A stretch of DNA of 64,000 nucleotides from contig CANRSF010000006.1 in assembly GCA_947642445.1 (NCBI GenBank), positions 1-64,000 on the forward strand, in the 5' to 3' direction. Below the pieces are notes generated by a model. It was not told where the DNA came from. It saw only the letters and a program-made list of their open reading frames with translations, and made no database searches. Within the stretch, counting starts at the first letter, position 1, and every line of letters starts with the position of its first letter. The position numbers and the translations under genes were made by a program. Below are positions 1 through 9,845 of this stretch, in pieces. This DNA is from an uncultured Collinsella sp. Its GTDB lineage: Bacteria; Actinomycetota; Coriobacteriia; Coriobacteriales; Coriobacteriaceae.

Positions 1-2
1 TA

Positions 3-152
3 CCGCCTCGCGGTGACATCGTTTTTATGTCAACCTTGGTCTAACAGAGCCATGGCATTTGCCTCACCGAACGTGGCGAGTGGTATCTTGAGGGCGTCCG
101 TACCGGCATGCTCGTTCAGGAAATGCTTGAGGATGAGGCTGCTGATCGATAG
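3..152 (+). pseudogene. Possible 3' remnant of an unknown protein-coding gene
   Basis: The frame with codons at multiples of 3 reads a protein-like C-terminus (ICLTERGEWYLEGVRTGML, then an acidic tail) ending in TAG at 150-152. It is interrupted by an in-frame TAA at 42-44 and has no usable start codon after that stop. The hairpin at 178-205 looks like its terminator. It could be the 3' end of a gene lying mostly outside the window with a nonsense mutation, or two unrelated fragments. Another frame is also open across this stretch but is rich in Ser, Arg and Cys, as expected for a shifted frame. The family is not recognised. Confidence 0.25.
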
Positions 153-177
153 CAGCATGTAACCCTTGCCATAGCGA

Positions 178-205
178 CGCCACCCGGGAAACCGGGCGGC
201 GTTTT
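178..205 (+). terminator. Intrinsic terminator upstream of pyrG
   Basis: Stem CGCC-(A)-CCCGG, loop GAAA, CCGGG-(C)-GGCG, followed by TTTTGTTT. It separates the remnant at the window edge from the pyrG transcription unit. Confidence 0.75.
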
Positions 206-244
206 GTTTCAAGATTGAGAAATGCAACCGCACGCGAGAAAAAT

Positions 245-313
245 TGCGAACGGTCCGCGGCGCGAGTATTACAATGAAGACCCGTAAGATGTGTATGGAT
301 AACTTCTACGGGA
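245..313 (+). promoter_or_regulatory. Putative pyrG promoter and leader hairpin
   Basis: TTGCGA (245-250), a 17-bp spacer and TATTAC (268-273) form a weak promoter candidate; TACAAT at 271-276 is an alternative -10. A leader hairpin pairs CCCGTA (282-287) with TACGGG (308-313), its right arm ending shortly before the pyrG ribosome binding site. No T tract follows, so if it acts at all it would act on translation. This is inference from sequence pattern only. Confidence 0.3.
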
Positions 314-324
314 AGCGCAGGTAA

Positions 325-1992
<1,668 letters not shown>

Positions 1993-1994
1993 GG

Positions 1995-2936
1995 GTGCCG
2001 GCGAATAAGGAACATACCGAAGCTACTCCCTCGTCGCTCGCCGTGGCGGCGGGGGAGTATCTCGATTACCTCGCGGTCGAGCGGGGCTTGGCGCGCAACA
2101 CGATTGCGGCCTATCGTCGTGACCTGACGACGTACTGCGCCTATCTGGAGCGGGCGGGTATTGTGTCTTTTGAAGAGGTGACCCGTCAGATCGTGGAGGG
2201 CTTTGTCGCCGATCGCCGCGACGGAGGCTATTCCGACGCCTCGGTGGAGCGTGCGCTTGCTGCCGTGAAGGGCCTGCATGCCTTTTTGGTGCGCGATGGG
2301 GCCGTGGCCCAAAACCCGACGGCGGCGTTGCGCCTGCCTAAAAAGGCTGAGCGTTTGCCGGAGTATCTATCGGTGGAGGATGTCTCGGCACTGCTCGATC
2401 AAGACTTTCCCGAGGGCGAGATGGGACTGCGCGACCATGCCATCTTGGAAGTGCTCTACGGATGCGGTTTGCGTGTGAGTGAGCTGGTTGGGCTCGATGT
2501 GGGCGATATCCATATTGACGATGGCTTTGTACTCGTTCGCGGTAAGGGCTCAAAGGAACGCCTCTCCCCACTGGTGGGAAGCGCGGCGCGAGCTCTGACG
2601 CTCTATGTAACTGAGGGACGTTCTCGCTTGGCGGCCCATGCCCGCGGAACCGAGACCTCGGCGGTCTTTTTAAATAAGAACGGACGTCGCCTGTCGCGCC
2701 AGGCCGTGCATGCGATATGCGAGCGGTATGGGCGTCAGGTGGGGCTGGTGGGGCTCCATCCCCATACCTTGCGCCACTCCTTTGCCACCCACATGCTCGC
2801 GGGCGGTGCCGACCTGCGTGTGCTGCAGGAGATTTTGGGCCATGCCGATATTTCGACCACGCAGGTCTACACGCATGTCGACCGAACGCAACTGACCGAG
2901 GTCTATCTGGCGGCGCATCCGCTGGCGCATCGTTAA
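1995..2936 (+). CDS. xerD: Tyrosine recombinase XerD
   Basis: Site-specific recombinase that resolves chromosome dimers at dif together with XerC in most bacteria. About 313 residues. The N-terminal SAM-like DNA-binding domain (YLDYLAVERGLARNTIAAYR) is followed by the catalytic domain, with the first Arg in CGLRVSEL, the His-x-x-Arg pair in HPHTLRHSF, and LGHADISTTQVYTH carrying the last His and the nucleophilic Tyr. I chose the GTG at 1995, 2 nt after the pyrG stop, because the open frame further upstream lies inside pyrG. Only one Xer gene lies in this window, so XerD versus XerC is by similarity of motif wording and not proven. Confidence 0.9.
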   Translation: MPANKEHTEATPSSLAVAAGEYLDYLAVERGLARNTIAAYRRDLTTYCAYLERAGIVSFEEVTRQIVEGFVADRRDGGYSDASVERALAAVKGLHAFLVRDGAVAQNPTAALRLPKKAERLPEYLSVEDVSALLDQDFPEGEMGLRDHAILEVLYGCGLRVSELVGLDVGDIHIDDGFVLVRGKGSKERLSPLVGSAARALTLYVTEGRSRLAAHARGTETSAVFLNKNGRRLSRQAVHAICERYGRQVGLVGLHPHTLRHSFATHMLAGGADLRVLQEILGHADISTTQVYTHVDRTQLTEVYLAAHPLAHR

Positions 2937-2969
2937 CACATCGCTGACCTGTATATTTATAGGTATTTG

Positions 2970-3039
2970 GGGACGGGCCCCAGATTGCCGTGGCGTGCTT
3001 TTGCGCGCACATGGGCAATCTGGGGTCCGTCCCATTTTT
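2970..3039 (+). terminator. Long-stem terminator after xerD
   Basis: A 20-bp stem (2970-2989 with 3014-3033, one G-U wobble) encloses a 24-nt loop and is followed by TTTTT at 3035-3039. The outer part of the stem reads GGGACGG/CCGTCCC, a core also seen in shortened form (GGGA/TCCC) in the terminator after xpt. Confidence 0.8.
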
Positions 3040-3398
3040 CGCCACTTGGCGTCGCGGTGGTGGGCCGCACGTGCCTTGGGTGGGGGAGTTTGGGGGCGAT
3101 GTGAACGGCATGTAAAGGGACGCAAAAATCGCCTCAAGGTCAACTTGAAGGTTGAGGTTCGCGGGCGTGGTTCTACAGGTGGCATCCCGCCGTTGCTGCA
3201 AACACAACATATTGTGTTTTCGAACATATGCTCGGGGGTGTTTTACAACATATTGGGGGTGGAATGGTGGGGAGGGGTGGGGGAAGGGGTGGGGAAAGGT
3301 GTTGAAAAATGGGGCAGTTCCCCATATTATTGATGACGTCGACAGGCGGGGTGGTTCCCCGCGTACGTGCCATCTGAGTAACCGAGGGGAGGGCGCAC
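3040..3398 (+). promoter_or_regulatory. mraZ upstream control region with palindrome, direct repeats and TGGGG array
   Basis: No gene is visible here. A 20-bp palindrome (AAACACAA, 4-nt spacer, TTGTGTTT) lies at 3200-3219. The 11-mer ACAACATATTG occurs at 3204 and again at 3245. TGGGG occurs at 3268, 3278, 3290 and 3310, mostly at 10 or 20 nt spacing. MraZ is known in other bacteria to bind TGGG-type direct repeats with 10-nt period upstream of its own gene, so this array is a good candidate MraZ operator. The 3200-3219 palindrome has no assigned regulator. Confidence 0.55.
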
Positions 3399-3833
3399 AT
3401 GGGAATGACTGGTGCATACGAGCGCAATCTCGATGCAAAAGGTCGTCTGTCCCTGCCTGCACCCCTTCGCGAGGAGCTTGGAGAGCACGTTCGCGTGTTC
3501 AAAGCCCTGGATGTCGATGCTCTGTACGTGTTCTCTGCCGAGGCCTTCGATAAGTGGGTCGAAGGACTCTTCGCGGGTCGTGAGGACCACGAGGGTTTTA
3601 ACCCGCGTGACATTAACGACCAGAAGCTCATGAGGGCGATCAACAAGCGCACCACGTCGATGGATGTGGACAGCGCCGGTCGTATCGGTCTTTCCGAGTC
3701 TCTCCGCAAGCAGGCGAATCTCGACCGCGAGGTCACGGTTGTGGGCAACTACGACCACCTTGAGGTTTGGGATCGCGCCGCGGCCGATGAGGACGATGAC
3801 GATGAGGCCCTGCTGGACCTCTTCTTCTCGTAA
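3399..3833 (+). CDS. mraZ: Transcriptional regulator MraZ
   Basis: DNA-binding autorepressor of the dcw cluster; forms a ring and binds TGGG repeats at its promoter. 144 residues, the usual length. Two SpoVT-AbrB-like half domains carry the DxxGR signatures DAKGRLSLP near residue 10 and DSAGRIGLS near residue 90. The C-terminus is unusually acidic (a DEDDDDE run). It is the first gene of the division cluster, with a strong GAGGGGAGG ribosome binding site upstream, and lies just below the TGGGG array at 3268-3314. Confidence 0.96.
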   Translation: MGMTGAYERNLDAKGRLSLPAPLREELGEHVRVFKALDVDALYVFSAEAFDKWVEGLFAGREDHEGFNPRDINDQKLMRAINKRTTSMDVDSAGRIGLSESLRKQANLDREVTVVGNYDHLEVWDRAAADEDDDDEALLDLFFS

Positions 3834-3853
3834 GGGCAAGGCACGGGTAACGG

Positions 3854-4819
3854 ATGGAGCGTGGGGTCTTGACACAAGAATATCGGCATGAACCTGTCAT
3901 GCTCGGCGAAGTGCTTGAGTCGCTGCAGCTAAAGAGCGGCTCCGTTGTCTGCGATTGCACCCTTGGCGGTGCCGGCCATTCGGTAAAGATGGCCGCACAG
4001 GTGGGGGAGACGGGCCTTTTGCTCGGCGTCGATCAGGACGACATGGCCCTCGAGGCCGCTGGCGCCCGTCTGGACCGCGAGGTTCCCGGCGTTCCGCACC
4101 AGCTGCTGAAGGGCAACTTCGGCGACTTGGACGAGCTGCTTTGCTCGGCCGAGGTGCCCGGGGTCGATGGCTTCCTGTTCGATTTGGGCGTTTCGTCACC
4201 GCAACTCGATATCCCTGGCAGGGGCTTTTCGTATAACGAGGACGCCCCATTGGACATGCGGATGGATCCGGGCAATAACACCTTAAACGCAGCTGAGGTC
4301 ATCAACACCTATAACGAACACGACCTCGCCCGGATTCTACGCGTCTACGGCGAAGAGAAGTTCGCCTCGCAGATCGCGCGCGAGATCGTGCGCCGCCGCG
4401 AGCAAGAACCGATCGAAACCACCGGCCAATTTGTCGAGATCATCAAGGCGGGTATCCCAGCTGCCGCTCGTCGGCATGGTGGACACCCGGCCAAGAAAAG
4501 TTTCCAGGCCATTCGCATCGAGGTCAATCACGAGCTCGATGTGCTCGAACGAGGGCTTGATGCCGCCACCAGGTGGCTCAACCCGGGCGGACGTATCTGC
4601 GTCATTTCGTATCACTCGCTCGAGGACCGTATCGTAAAGAACCACTTTAAGGAGATGAGCCAGGGGTGCACGTGTCCGCCGGAGATTCCGGTGTGCGTGT
4701 GCGGCAACGTGCCGATACTCAAGGTCATCACCCGCAAACCCCTGGTTGCCCAGCCTGATGAGGTTGAGCGCAACCCTCGGGCGAGATCAGCCAAAATCCG
4801 CGTGGCGCAGCGTCTGTAG
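3854..4819 (+). CDS. rsmH: 16S rRNA (cytosine-1402-N4)-methyltransferase
   Basis: SAM-dependent methyltransferase that modifies C1402 of 16S rRNA; historically MraW. 321 residues. The opening YRHEPVMLGEVL, the SAM-binding loop CTLGGAGHS and the C-terminal ISYHSLEDRIVKNHF motif are diagnostic. Second gene of the dcw cluster, 20 nt after mraZ. The start could be ATG 3854 or the TTG a few codons later (before TQEYRHEP); the RBS GGAGCGTGGGG fits the TTG slightly better. Confidence 0.97.
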   Translation: MERGVLTQEYRHEPVMLGEVLESLQLKSGSVVCDCTLGGAGHSVKMAAQVGETGLLLGVDQDDMALEAAGARLDREVPGVPHQLLKGNFGDLDELLCSAEVPGVDGFLFDLGVSSPQLDIPGRGFSYNEDAPLDMRMDPGNNTLNAAEVINTYNEHDLARILRVYGEEKFASQIAREIVRRREQEPIETTGQFVEIIKAGIPAAARRHGGHPAKKSFQAIRIEVNHELDVLERGLDAATRWLNPGGRICVISYHSLEDRIVKNHFKEMSQGCTCPPEIPVCVCGNVPILKVITRKPLVAQPDEVERNPRARSAKIRVAQRL

Positions 4820-4909
4820 GCGCGACCGCGCGATATTGGACCTCCCGCTCGCACCATAAACGAAGCTTAAACACACTACCAACGTACTCGGGATGGGAGG
4901 CGGCATATC

Positions 4910-5380
4910 ATGGGCTACAACACTTCAAGCGCAGCACTCGCCTATGATATGAACGCCATGCCCGCCTATCGTGAGACGCCGCAGGCCCCCGTTGCTCCCC
5001 GTGAGCAGCGCCCGCCGCGCTTTGATGTCTACACGGGCGCGGGCCGTCAGGCAAACCAGGCGGTAAGCCCGGTTTTCATGAGCGTTCTTAAAACGTTTTG
5101 CATCATTGCGGCTATCTTCATGACGATCGGCGTCGCCCGCGTGGCGCTCGCCGGCGTTACGGCCCAGGTGCTCAACAGCAACGCCGAGCTTACCAACACG
5201 CTCGAAAAGGCGACCGATGAGAGCTCCGACCTGGAGGTCATGCATTCGGTCTATGGCGCCGACACGCGCATTCGCGACCTTGCGGGCGCTTATGGCATGG
5301 TGGAGCCCAGCGAGAGCGTTACACTTGACTTTTCGCAGGATGCAGCCGCGGGCGCCAACGCGACCGCGACCGCTCAGTAG
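4910..5380 (+). CDS. ftsL: FtsL-like septum formation protein
   Basis: Short bitopic division protein expected to join FtsB/DivIC and FtsQ at the septum. 156 residues: a Pro-rich cytoplasmic tail of about 55 residues, one transmembrane helix (SVLKTFCIIAAIFMTIGVAR), then a stretch predicted to be coiled coil (QVLNSNAELTNTLEKA) and an Ala-rich end. The sequence itself is too divergent for firm recognition; the call rests on topology and the conserved position between rsmH and ftsI. Strong RBS GGGAGGCGGCATATC before ATG 4910. Confidence 0.75.
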   Translation: MGYNTSSAALAYDMNAMPAYRETPQAPVAPREQRPPRFDVYTGAGRQANQAVSPVFMSVLKTFCIIAAIFMTIGVARVALAGVTAQVLNSNAELTNTLEKATDESSDLEVMHSVYGADTRIRDLAGAYGMVEPSESVTLDFSQDAAAGANATATAQ

Positions 5381-5397
5381 CAAGACGGTAGCTGAGT

Positions 5398-7263
5398 ATG
5401 ACAAATGACTATCGCCGCGGTTCCGATGGGGGCCGCGGTTCTGGACGTCCCTCGTCGCGGGGACGTTCTGGTTATCAAGGAACGGGTCGGCAATCTTACA
5501 ACGCCGGGCAGTCCCGTGGCAACGACCCGGCGTCGCGACTTTGCGGCTCGGGCGGCCCTCAAGTGCATAACACCAGGTCGCGCAAGAGTTCGTCGACCGA
5601 ATGGCTCACGGGCACGCCTCTGCCTCGCCGCAAAGCCGTCATGGGCTTCATTGGGCTTGGCTTGGGCTTGGGCGTCTTTCGCCTTGCCGACTATCAAATT
5701 GTCGAAGCCGATAAACTGCGCGAGCGTGCCGATGCGCGCCGCCTGCTTGCGCAGACCCTCTATGCCAAACGTGGCACCATCTACGACCGCAACGGTAACG
5801 TGCTGGCGTCATCGGTCGAATGTCGCAACATCGCCGTGAACCCCCAGCTTGTCGAGGATGTTGACAAGACGGTGTCGGCGCTGGTCAAGGCAACTGGAAT
5901 CGATAAAAAGACCTGCCGCAAGCTCGTTGAGTCCGATGGAACCTGGGTGTATATCAAGCGCCAGGTGGACGAAGACGACGCTGCGGCGCTGGAGAAGAAG
6001 AACCTGCCCGGCGTGCTTTTTGAGCAGGCCATGAAGCGCGTATATCCATACGGCAATCTGGCATCGCAGGTGCTGGGTGTAGTGAATGTAGACAACGACG
6101 GCTTGACGGGTCTCGAAAAGCAATACAACAAGCTTCTGACCGGCACGAACGGTTCTCTCGTACGCGAGCGCGCGAGGGACGGCAGCTATATCGCGGGCGG
6201 TGCCTATAAAAAGGTGGCTGCGGTCGACGGCGTTGATATCGTGACGACGCTCGACGTCAATATCCAGCGTGCGACCGAGGATGCCCTGGCAGAGGCTGTC
6301 GAGAAGACAAAGGCCAAGAACGGCTCGGCGCTGGTCACCGATCCTACGACAGGCGAGATCTTGGCAGCCTGCTCGTATCCGACCTACGACCAGACCGATC
6401 TGGAAAACGCCAAGACCGAGGATATGAACCTGCGCCTGGTCACCGACGCCTACGAGCCCGGCTCGGTCTTTAAGACACTCGTGGCGGGCGCCAGCTTCGA
6501 CTTGGGCGTCGTGCGATCGAGCACGTCGTTTGAGGTGCCGGCGAGCATCAAGGTGGGCGACGATACCGTCACCGATGCCGACAAGCGCGACTATGCCATG
6601 ACCATGGATGTGCGCGAGATGATGCGCCGTTCGTCCAACGTGGGCTTTGTCCTGGTGGGGCGCAAGATCGGTGCCGATGACTTTGCCGCCTATGTGGACA
6701 AGTGGGGCATCGGTCACAGCTCGGGTGTCGATTTTCCGGGCGAGAGCCTGGGCATCGTCAAGGAGCGTGACCAGTATGACGGCGCCACGCTGGGCTCGAT
6801 GAGCTTTGGACAGGCGCTGTCTGTCTCGCCGATTGAGATCGCACGTGCCGTGGGCGGCATCGCCAACGGCGGCGTGATGATGACCCCGCACTTCTATAAG
6901 TCCAGCAAAGGCGACGAGAAGGACTGGGGCGAAGGTGAGCGCGCGATTTCGGAGGATGCCGCATCGCAGGTGACATCGTGCATGCAGACGGTCGTGTCCG
7001 AGGGAACGGGCGTTGGCGGCGCGGTTGACGGCTATGACGTGGCGGGTAAGACCGGTACGGCCGAACGTGCCGACGAGAACGGCGGCTACCTCAAGGAGAA
7101 CTACATGTCGTCCTTTATGGGCTTTGCGCCGGCACAATCACCCAAGGTGCTGTGCTATATCACGCTCGACGGAACGCCGAGCGGCTCAGATGCCGCTGCG
7201 GTGCCGTTCCAGTCCATTATGGCCAACGCGCTCGACGTGCTGGGCATCCCGCGCACGAAGTAG
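5398..7263 (+). CDS. ftsI: Septal peptidoglycan transpeptidase (class B PBP)
   Basis: Cross-links septal peptidoglycan; membrane-anchored partner of FtsW. 621 residues. An Arg/Gly/Ser-rich cytoplasmic tail of about 80 residues precedes a single membrane anchor (VMGFIGLGLGLGVFRLADYQ). A PBP dimerisation domain follows, then the transpeptidase domain with SVFK (active Ser near residue 355), SSN near 412 and KTGT near 551. No PASTA domain. Located 17 nt after the FtsL-like gene in the dcw operon. The long basic N-terminal tail is typical of actinobacterial FtsI. Confidence 0.96.
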   Translation: MTNDYRRGSDGGRGSGRPSSRGRSGYQGTGRQSYNAGQSRGNDPASRLCGSGGPQVHNTRSRKSSSTEWLTGTPLPRRKAVMGFIGLGLGLGVFRLADYQIVEADKLRERADARRLLAQTLYAKRGTIYDRNGNVLASSVECRNIAVNPQLVEDVDKTVSALVKATGIDKKTCRKLVESDGTWVYIKRQVDEDDAAALEKKNLPGVLFEQAMKRVYPYGNLASQVLGVVNVDNDGLTGLEKQYNKLLTGTNGSLVRERARDGSYIAGGAYKKVAAVDGVDIVTTLDVNIQRATEDALAEAVEKTKAKNGSALVTDPTTGEILAACSYPTYDQTDLENAKTEDMNLRLVTDAYEPGSVFKTLVAGASFDLGVVRSSTSFEVPASIKVGDDTVTDADKRDYAMTMDVREMMRRSSNVGFVLVGRKIGADDFAAYVDKWGIGHSSGVDFPGESLGIVKERDQYDGATLGSMSFGQALSVSPIEIARAVGGIANGGVMMTPHFYKSSKGDEKDWGEGERAISEDAASQVTSCMQTVVSEGTGVGGAVDGYDVAGKTGTAERADENGGYLKENYMSSFMGFAPAQSPKVLCYITLDGTPSGSDAAAVPFQSIMANALDVLGIPRTK

Positions 7264-7388
7264 GGGGTTACAATCTTGAGCGTAGTCTGCCGTTTGATCT
7301 GAAGGGTGTTCACATGCCCTGCACCACGCGCGCATGGCACTGGGATACAATACGCCGATAGCATTATTAGGTTTACAGGGGAGCTGCA

Positions 7389-8813
7389 ATGATAGAGATC
7401 GCCGTCAACAACCTCGCGGCCTCAACGGGGGCCCGAACCGTGACGGAAGAAGCCGATCGGGTATGCCGCGGGTGCGTTATCGACTCGCGCCAGGTCGAGG
7501 AAGGGACGATTTTCGTCGCCTTTCCCGGTGAAAACGTCGACGGCAATGATTTTGCTTCCCGTGCCGTCCAGTCGGGTGCCGGCGCCGTCGTGATGACGCG
7601 TGAGCCCGAGGCCGAGCTGGTCTCGCTGGCGCAGGACAAGGGCTGTGCCATCTTGCTGACTGATGATCCCGAGGAGTTTCTGCTGCGTTTGGCGCACGCG
7701 TACCGTCTGGAGCTTGGCTGCCTGGTCGTTGGTGTTACCGGTTCCATCGGCAAGACGACGACCAAGGACGTGCTCGCCGCTGTGCTCGCCAAGCGCTATC
7801 GTGTCTGGGCCACCAAGGGCAATTTCAATAACCTGATCGGCATGCCGCTCACGGTGCTTTCCGCTCCGGCCGATACCGAGGTCCTGGTGCTCGAGATGGG
7901 CATGAACCATTTCCACGAGATCGAGCGCCTGTCCCAGTCCGCCAATCCCAACCTTGCCATTGTGAGCAAGATTGGTACCTCTCATATCGGTATTTTGGGC
8001 AGCCGCGAGAACATCGCCCGCGCTAAGGCCGAGATTGTCCAGGGCATGTGCGCCGCCGGCGACTATTTGCCGCTGCTGGTTTTGGGCGGCGAGGACGACT
8101 TTACGCCGTTCATTCGTGATACGTTCGCCCAGCCTGCTGGTATCGACGTGATGCTGGCCGGCGTCTCGGACGACGATGAGGTCCGTGCGCGCGACATTCG
8201 TGTTGATGACGAGGGCCGTCCGGTCTTTACGCTCGATTTTGGCCAGGGCGAGACGATCGATACCATGCTTGCCATCCCCGGCGTGCAGTCCGTTCCAAAT
8301 GCCGTTAAGGCCGCCGCGGTTGCCTATCGCCTGGGCGTGACGCCCGAGCAGATCGATGCTGCCTTTAGGGGCCTCACAATCACCGGTCACCGCCAGGAGA
8401 TCAAGCGCGCCAAGAGCGGTGCCCGCGTCATCGATGATTCCTATAACGCCAGCGCCGAATCCATGGCTGCCGGTCTCGACCTGCTGTGCTCGCTTTCGTG
8501 CACGGGGTCTCGCATGGCGATCCTGGGCGAGATGGGCGAGATGGGCGATGAGGCTCCTCGCATGCATGAGCTCGTGGGCGCCTATGCCGCCGCCAAGAAG
8601 CTCGACATGCTGGCGTGCGTGGGTGGTGAGCTGGCCCAGCTTATGGCCGATGCCGCACGTATGATGGGCATGGACGAGGACCGCATCCAGGTGTTCTCCG
8701 ATTATCAGCAGGTGCTCGACCGCATGGGCGGCGCGCTTGAAAAACATGATGTTGTACTGGTCAAGGGTTCCCGCTTTGTTGAGCTCGACCGCTTTGTGGA
8801 AGGTGTGTGCTAG
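7389..8813 (+). CDS. murF: UDP-MurNAc-tripeptide:D-Ala-D-Ala ligase
   Basis: Adds D-Ala-D-Ala to the UDP-MurNAc tripeptide, the last cytoplasmic step before lipid I. 474 residues with the three Mur-ligase domains. The ATP-binding loop is GVTGSIGKTTTKD near residue 115; the central domain has EMGMNHFHEIERL and the C-terminal domain DDSYNASAESM. RBS GGGGAGCTGCA before ATG 7389. murE, which normally lies between ftsI and murF, is not here. Its stop is 3 nt from the mraY start. Confidence 0.97.
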   Translation: MIEIAVNNLAASTGARTVTEEADRVCRGCVIDSRQVEEGTIFVAFPGENVDGNDFASRAVQSGAGAVVMTREPEAELVSLAQDKGCAILLTDDPEEFLLRLAHAYRLELGCLVVGVTGSIGKTTTKDVLAAVLAKRYRVWATKGNFNNLIGMPLTVLSAPADTEVLVLEMGMNHFHEIERLSQSANPNLAIVSKIGTSHIGILGSRENIARAKAEIVQGMCAAGDYLPLLVLGGEDDFTPFIRDTFAQPAGIDVMLAGVSDDDEVRARDIRVDDEGRPVFTLDFGQGETIDTMLAIPGVQSVPNAVKAAAVAYRLGVTPEQIDAAFRGLTITGHRQEIKRAKSGARVIDDSYNASAESMAAGLDLLCSLSCTGSRMAILGEMGEMGDEAPRMHELVGAYAAAKKLDMLACVGGELAQLMADAARMMGMDEDRIQVFSDYQQVLDRMGGALEKHDVVLVKGSRFVELDRFVEGVC

Positions 8814-8816
8814 CCC

Positions 8817-9836
8817 ATGTTCGGCAATCCCTCGTATCCAACGTATCAGGCTTTTTTGGGGCTTGGCATCGCCGCTGCCATTGCGCTGCTGCTCATGCCG
8901 TGGTGGATCAAGCTACTCAAGGTCGAGGGTATCGGCCAGCAGGTTCGTGCCGACGGCCCCAAGCGTCATTTGGTTAAGCAGGGAACGCCCACCATGGGTG
9001 GCGTTGTCATCCTCGTCGCGATCTCGCTGACCTGCCTGCTGATGGGCAAGCTCACCACCGAGCTCGTGCTTGTGCTGCTCGCCACGCTGGCGACCGGCGT
9101 GCTGGGCCTGATTGACGACCTGACCTCCGTTACGCATGGGCGCTCGCTCGGTCTGACGCCTCATGCCAAGATGATCGGCCTAACCATTATCTGTGTCACC
9201 TTTACGGTACTTGCCGTCAACTGGTGCGGCGTCGCCCCCGAGATTCGTTTTCCCGGCGGCCTGACGATCGACCTTGGCGTGCTTTCGACCACCATCTGCG
9301 GCCTTTCGTTCCCGTGGCTCTACATTGTCTTTTGCTGGCTGATGATCGCCGGTCTTTCTAATGCCGTGAACCTGACCGATGGCCTTGACGGTCTTGCTGG
9401 CGGCACCTCCATGATCGCCATGCTCGCCATGGCTGCGATGGCGTTTTTGCACGGAGACGTGAACCTGTCCATCTTCTGCACCGCGTGTGCCGGTGCCTGC
9501 TTGGGCTTTCTGTGGTTCAACTGCTATCCGGCGAGCATCTTTATGGGCGATACCGGCTCGCTTGCCCTGGGCGCCGCGTTTGCCTGCACGTCCATCATGA
9601 CCAACACCGAGGTCGTCTCCCTCATCATCGGCGGCCTGTTTATCGTTGAGACCCTGTCGGTCATGATTCAGGTCGTCTACTTCCACTTTACGCACAAGCG
9701 CGTCTTCCTTATGGCGCCCATCCATCATCATTTCGAAAAGAAGGGTTGGGCCGAGACCAAGGTCGTCATCCGTTTTTGGATTATCGCTGCGGCCTTTGGT
9801 GCCGTTGGCCTTGCTTTGTTCTTCCAGTTGGGATAG
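8817..9836 (+). CDS. mraY: Phospho-N-acetylmuramoyl-pentapeptide transferase
   Basis: Integral membrane enzyme that transfers phospho-MurNAc-pentapeptide to undecaprenyl phosphate, giving lipid I. 339 residues and about ten hydrophobic segments. Family landmarks: GTPTMGG near residue 58, the paired aspartates in LIDDLTS, NLTDGLDGLAGG, FMGDTGSLALG and HHHFEKKGW near the C-terminus. Tightly packed between murF and murD, so co-transcribed. Confidence 0.97.
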   Translation: MFGNPSYPTYQAFLGLGIAAAIALLLMPWWIKLLKVEGIGQQVRADGPKRHLVKQGTPTMGGVVILVAISLTCLLMGKLTTELVLVLLATLATGVLGLIDDLTSVTHGRSLGLTPHAKMIGLTIICVTFTVLAVNWCGVAPEIRFPGGLTIDLGVLSTTICGLSFPWLYIVFCWLMIAGLSNAVNLTDGLDGLAGGTSMIAMLAMAAMAFLHGDVNLSIFCTACAGACLGFLWFNCYPASIFMGDTGSLALGAAFACTSIMTNTEVVSLIIGGLFIVETLSVMIQVVYFHFTHKRVFLMAPIHHHFEKKGWAETKVVIRFWIIAAAFGAVGLALFFQLG

Positions 9837-9845
9837 TGGTCTTTC

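Noticed and set aside
3222-3233. LexA box near the mraZ promoter
   Set aside because: GAACATATGCTC matches only one half of the actinobacterial GAAC-N4-GTTC consensus.
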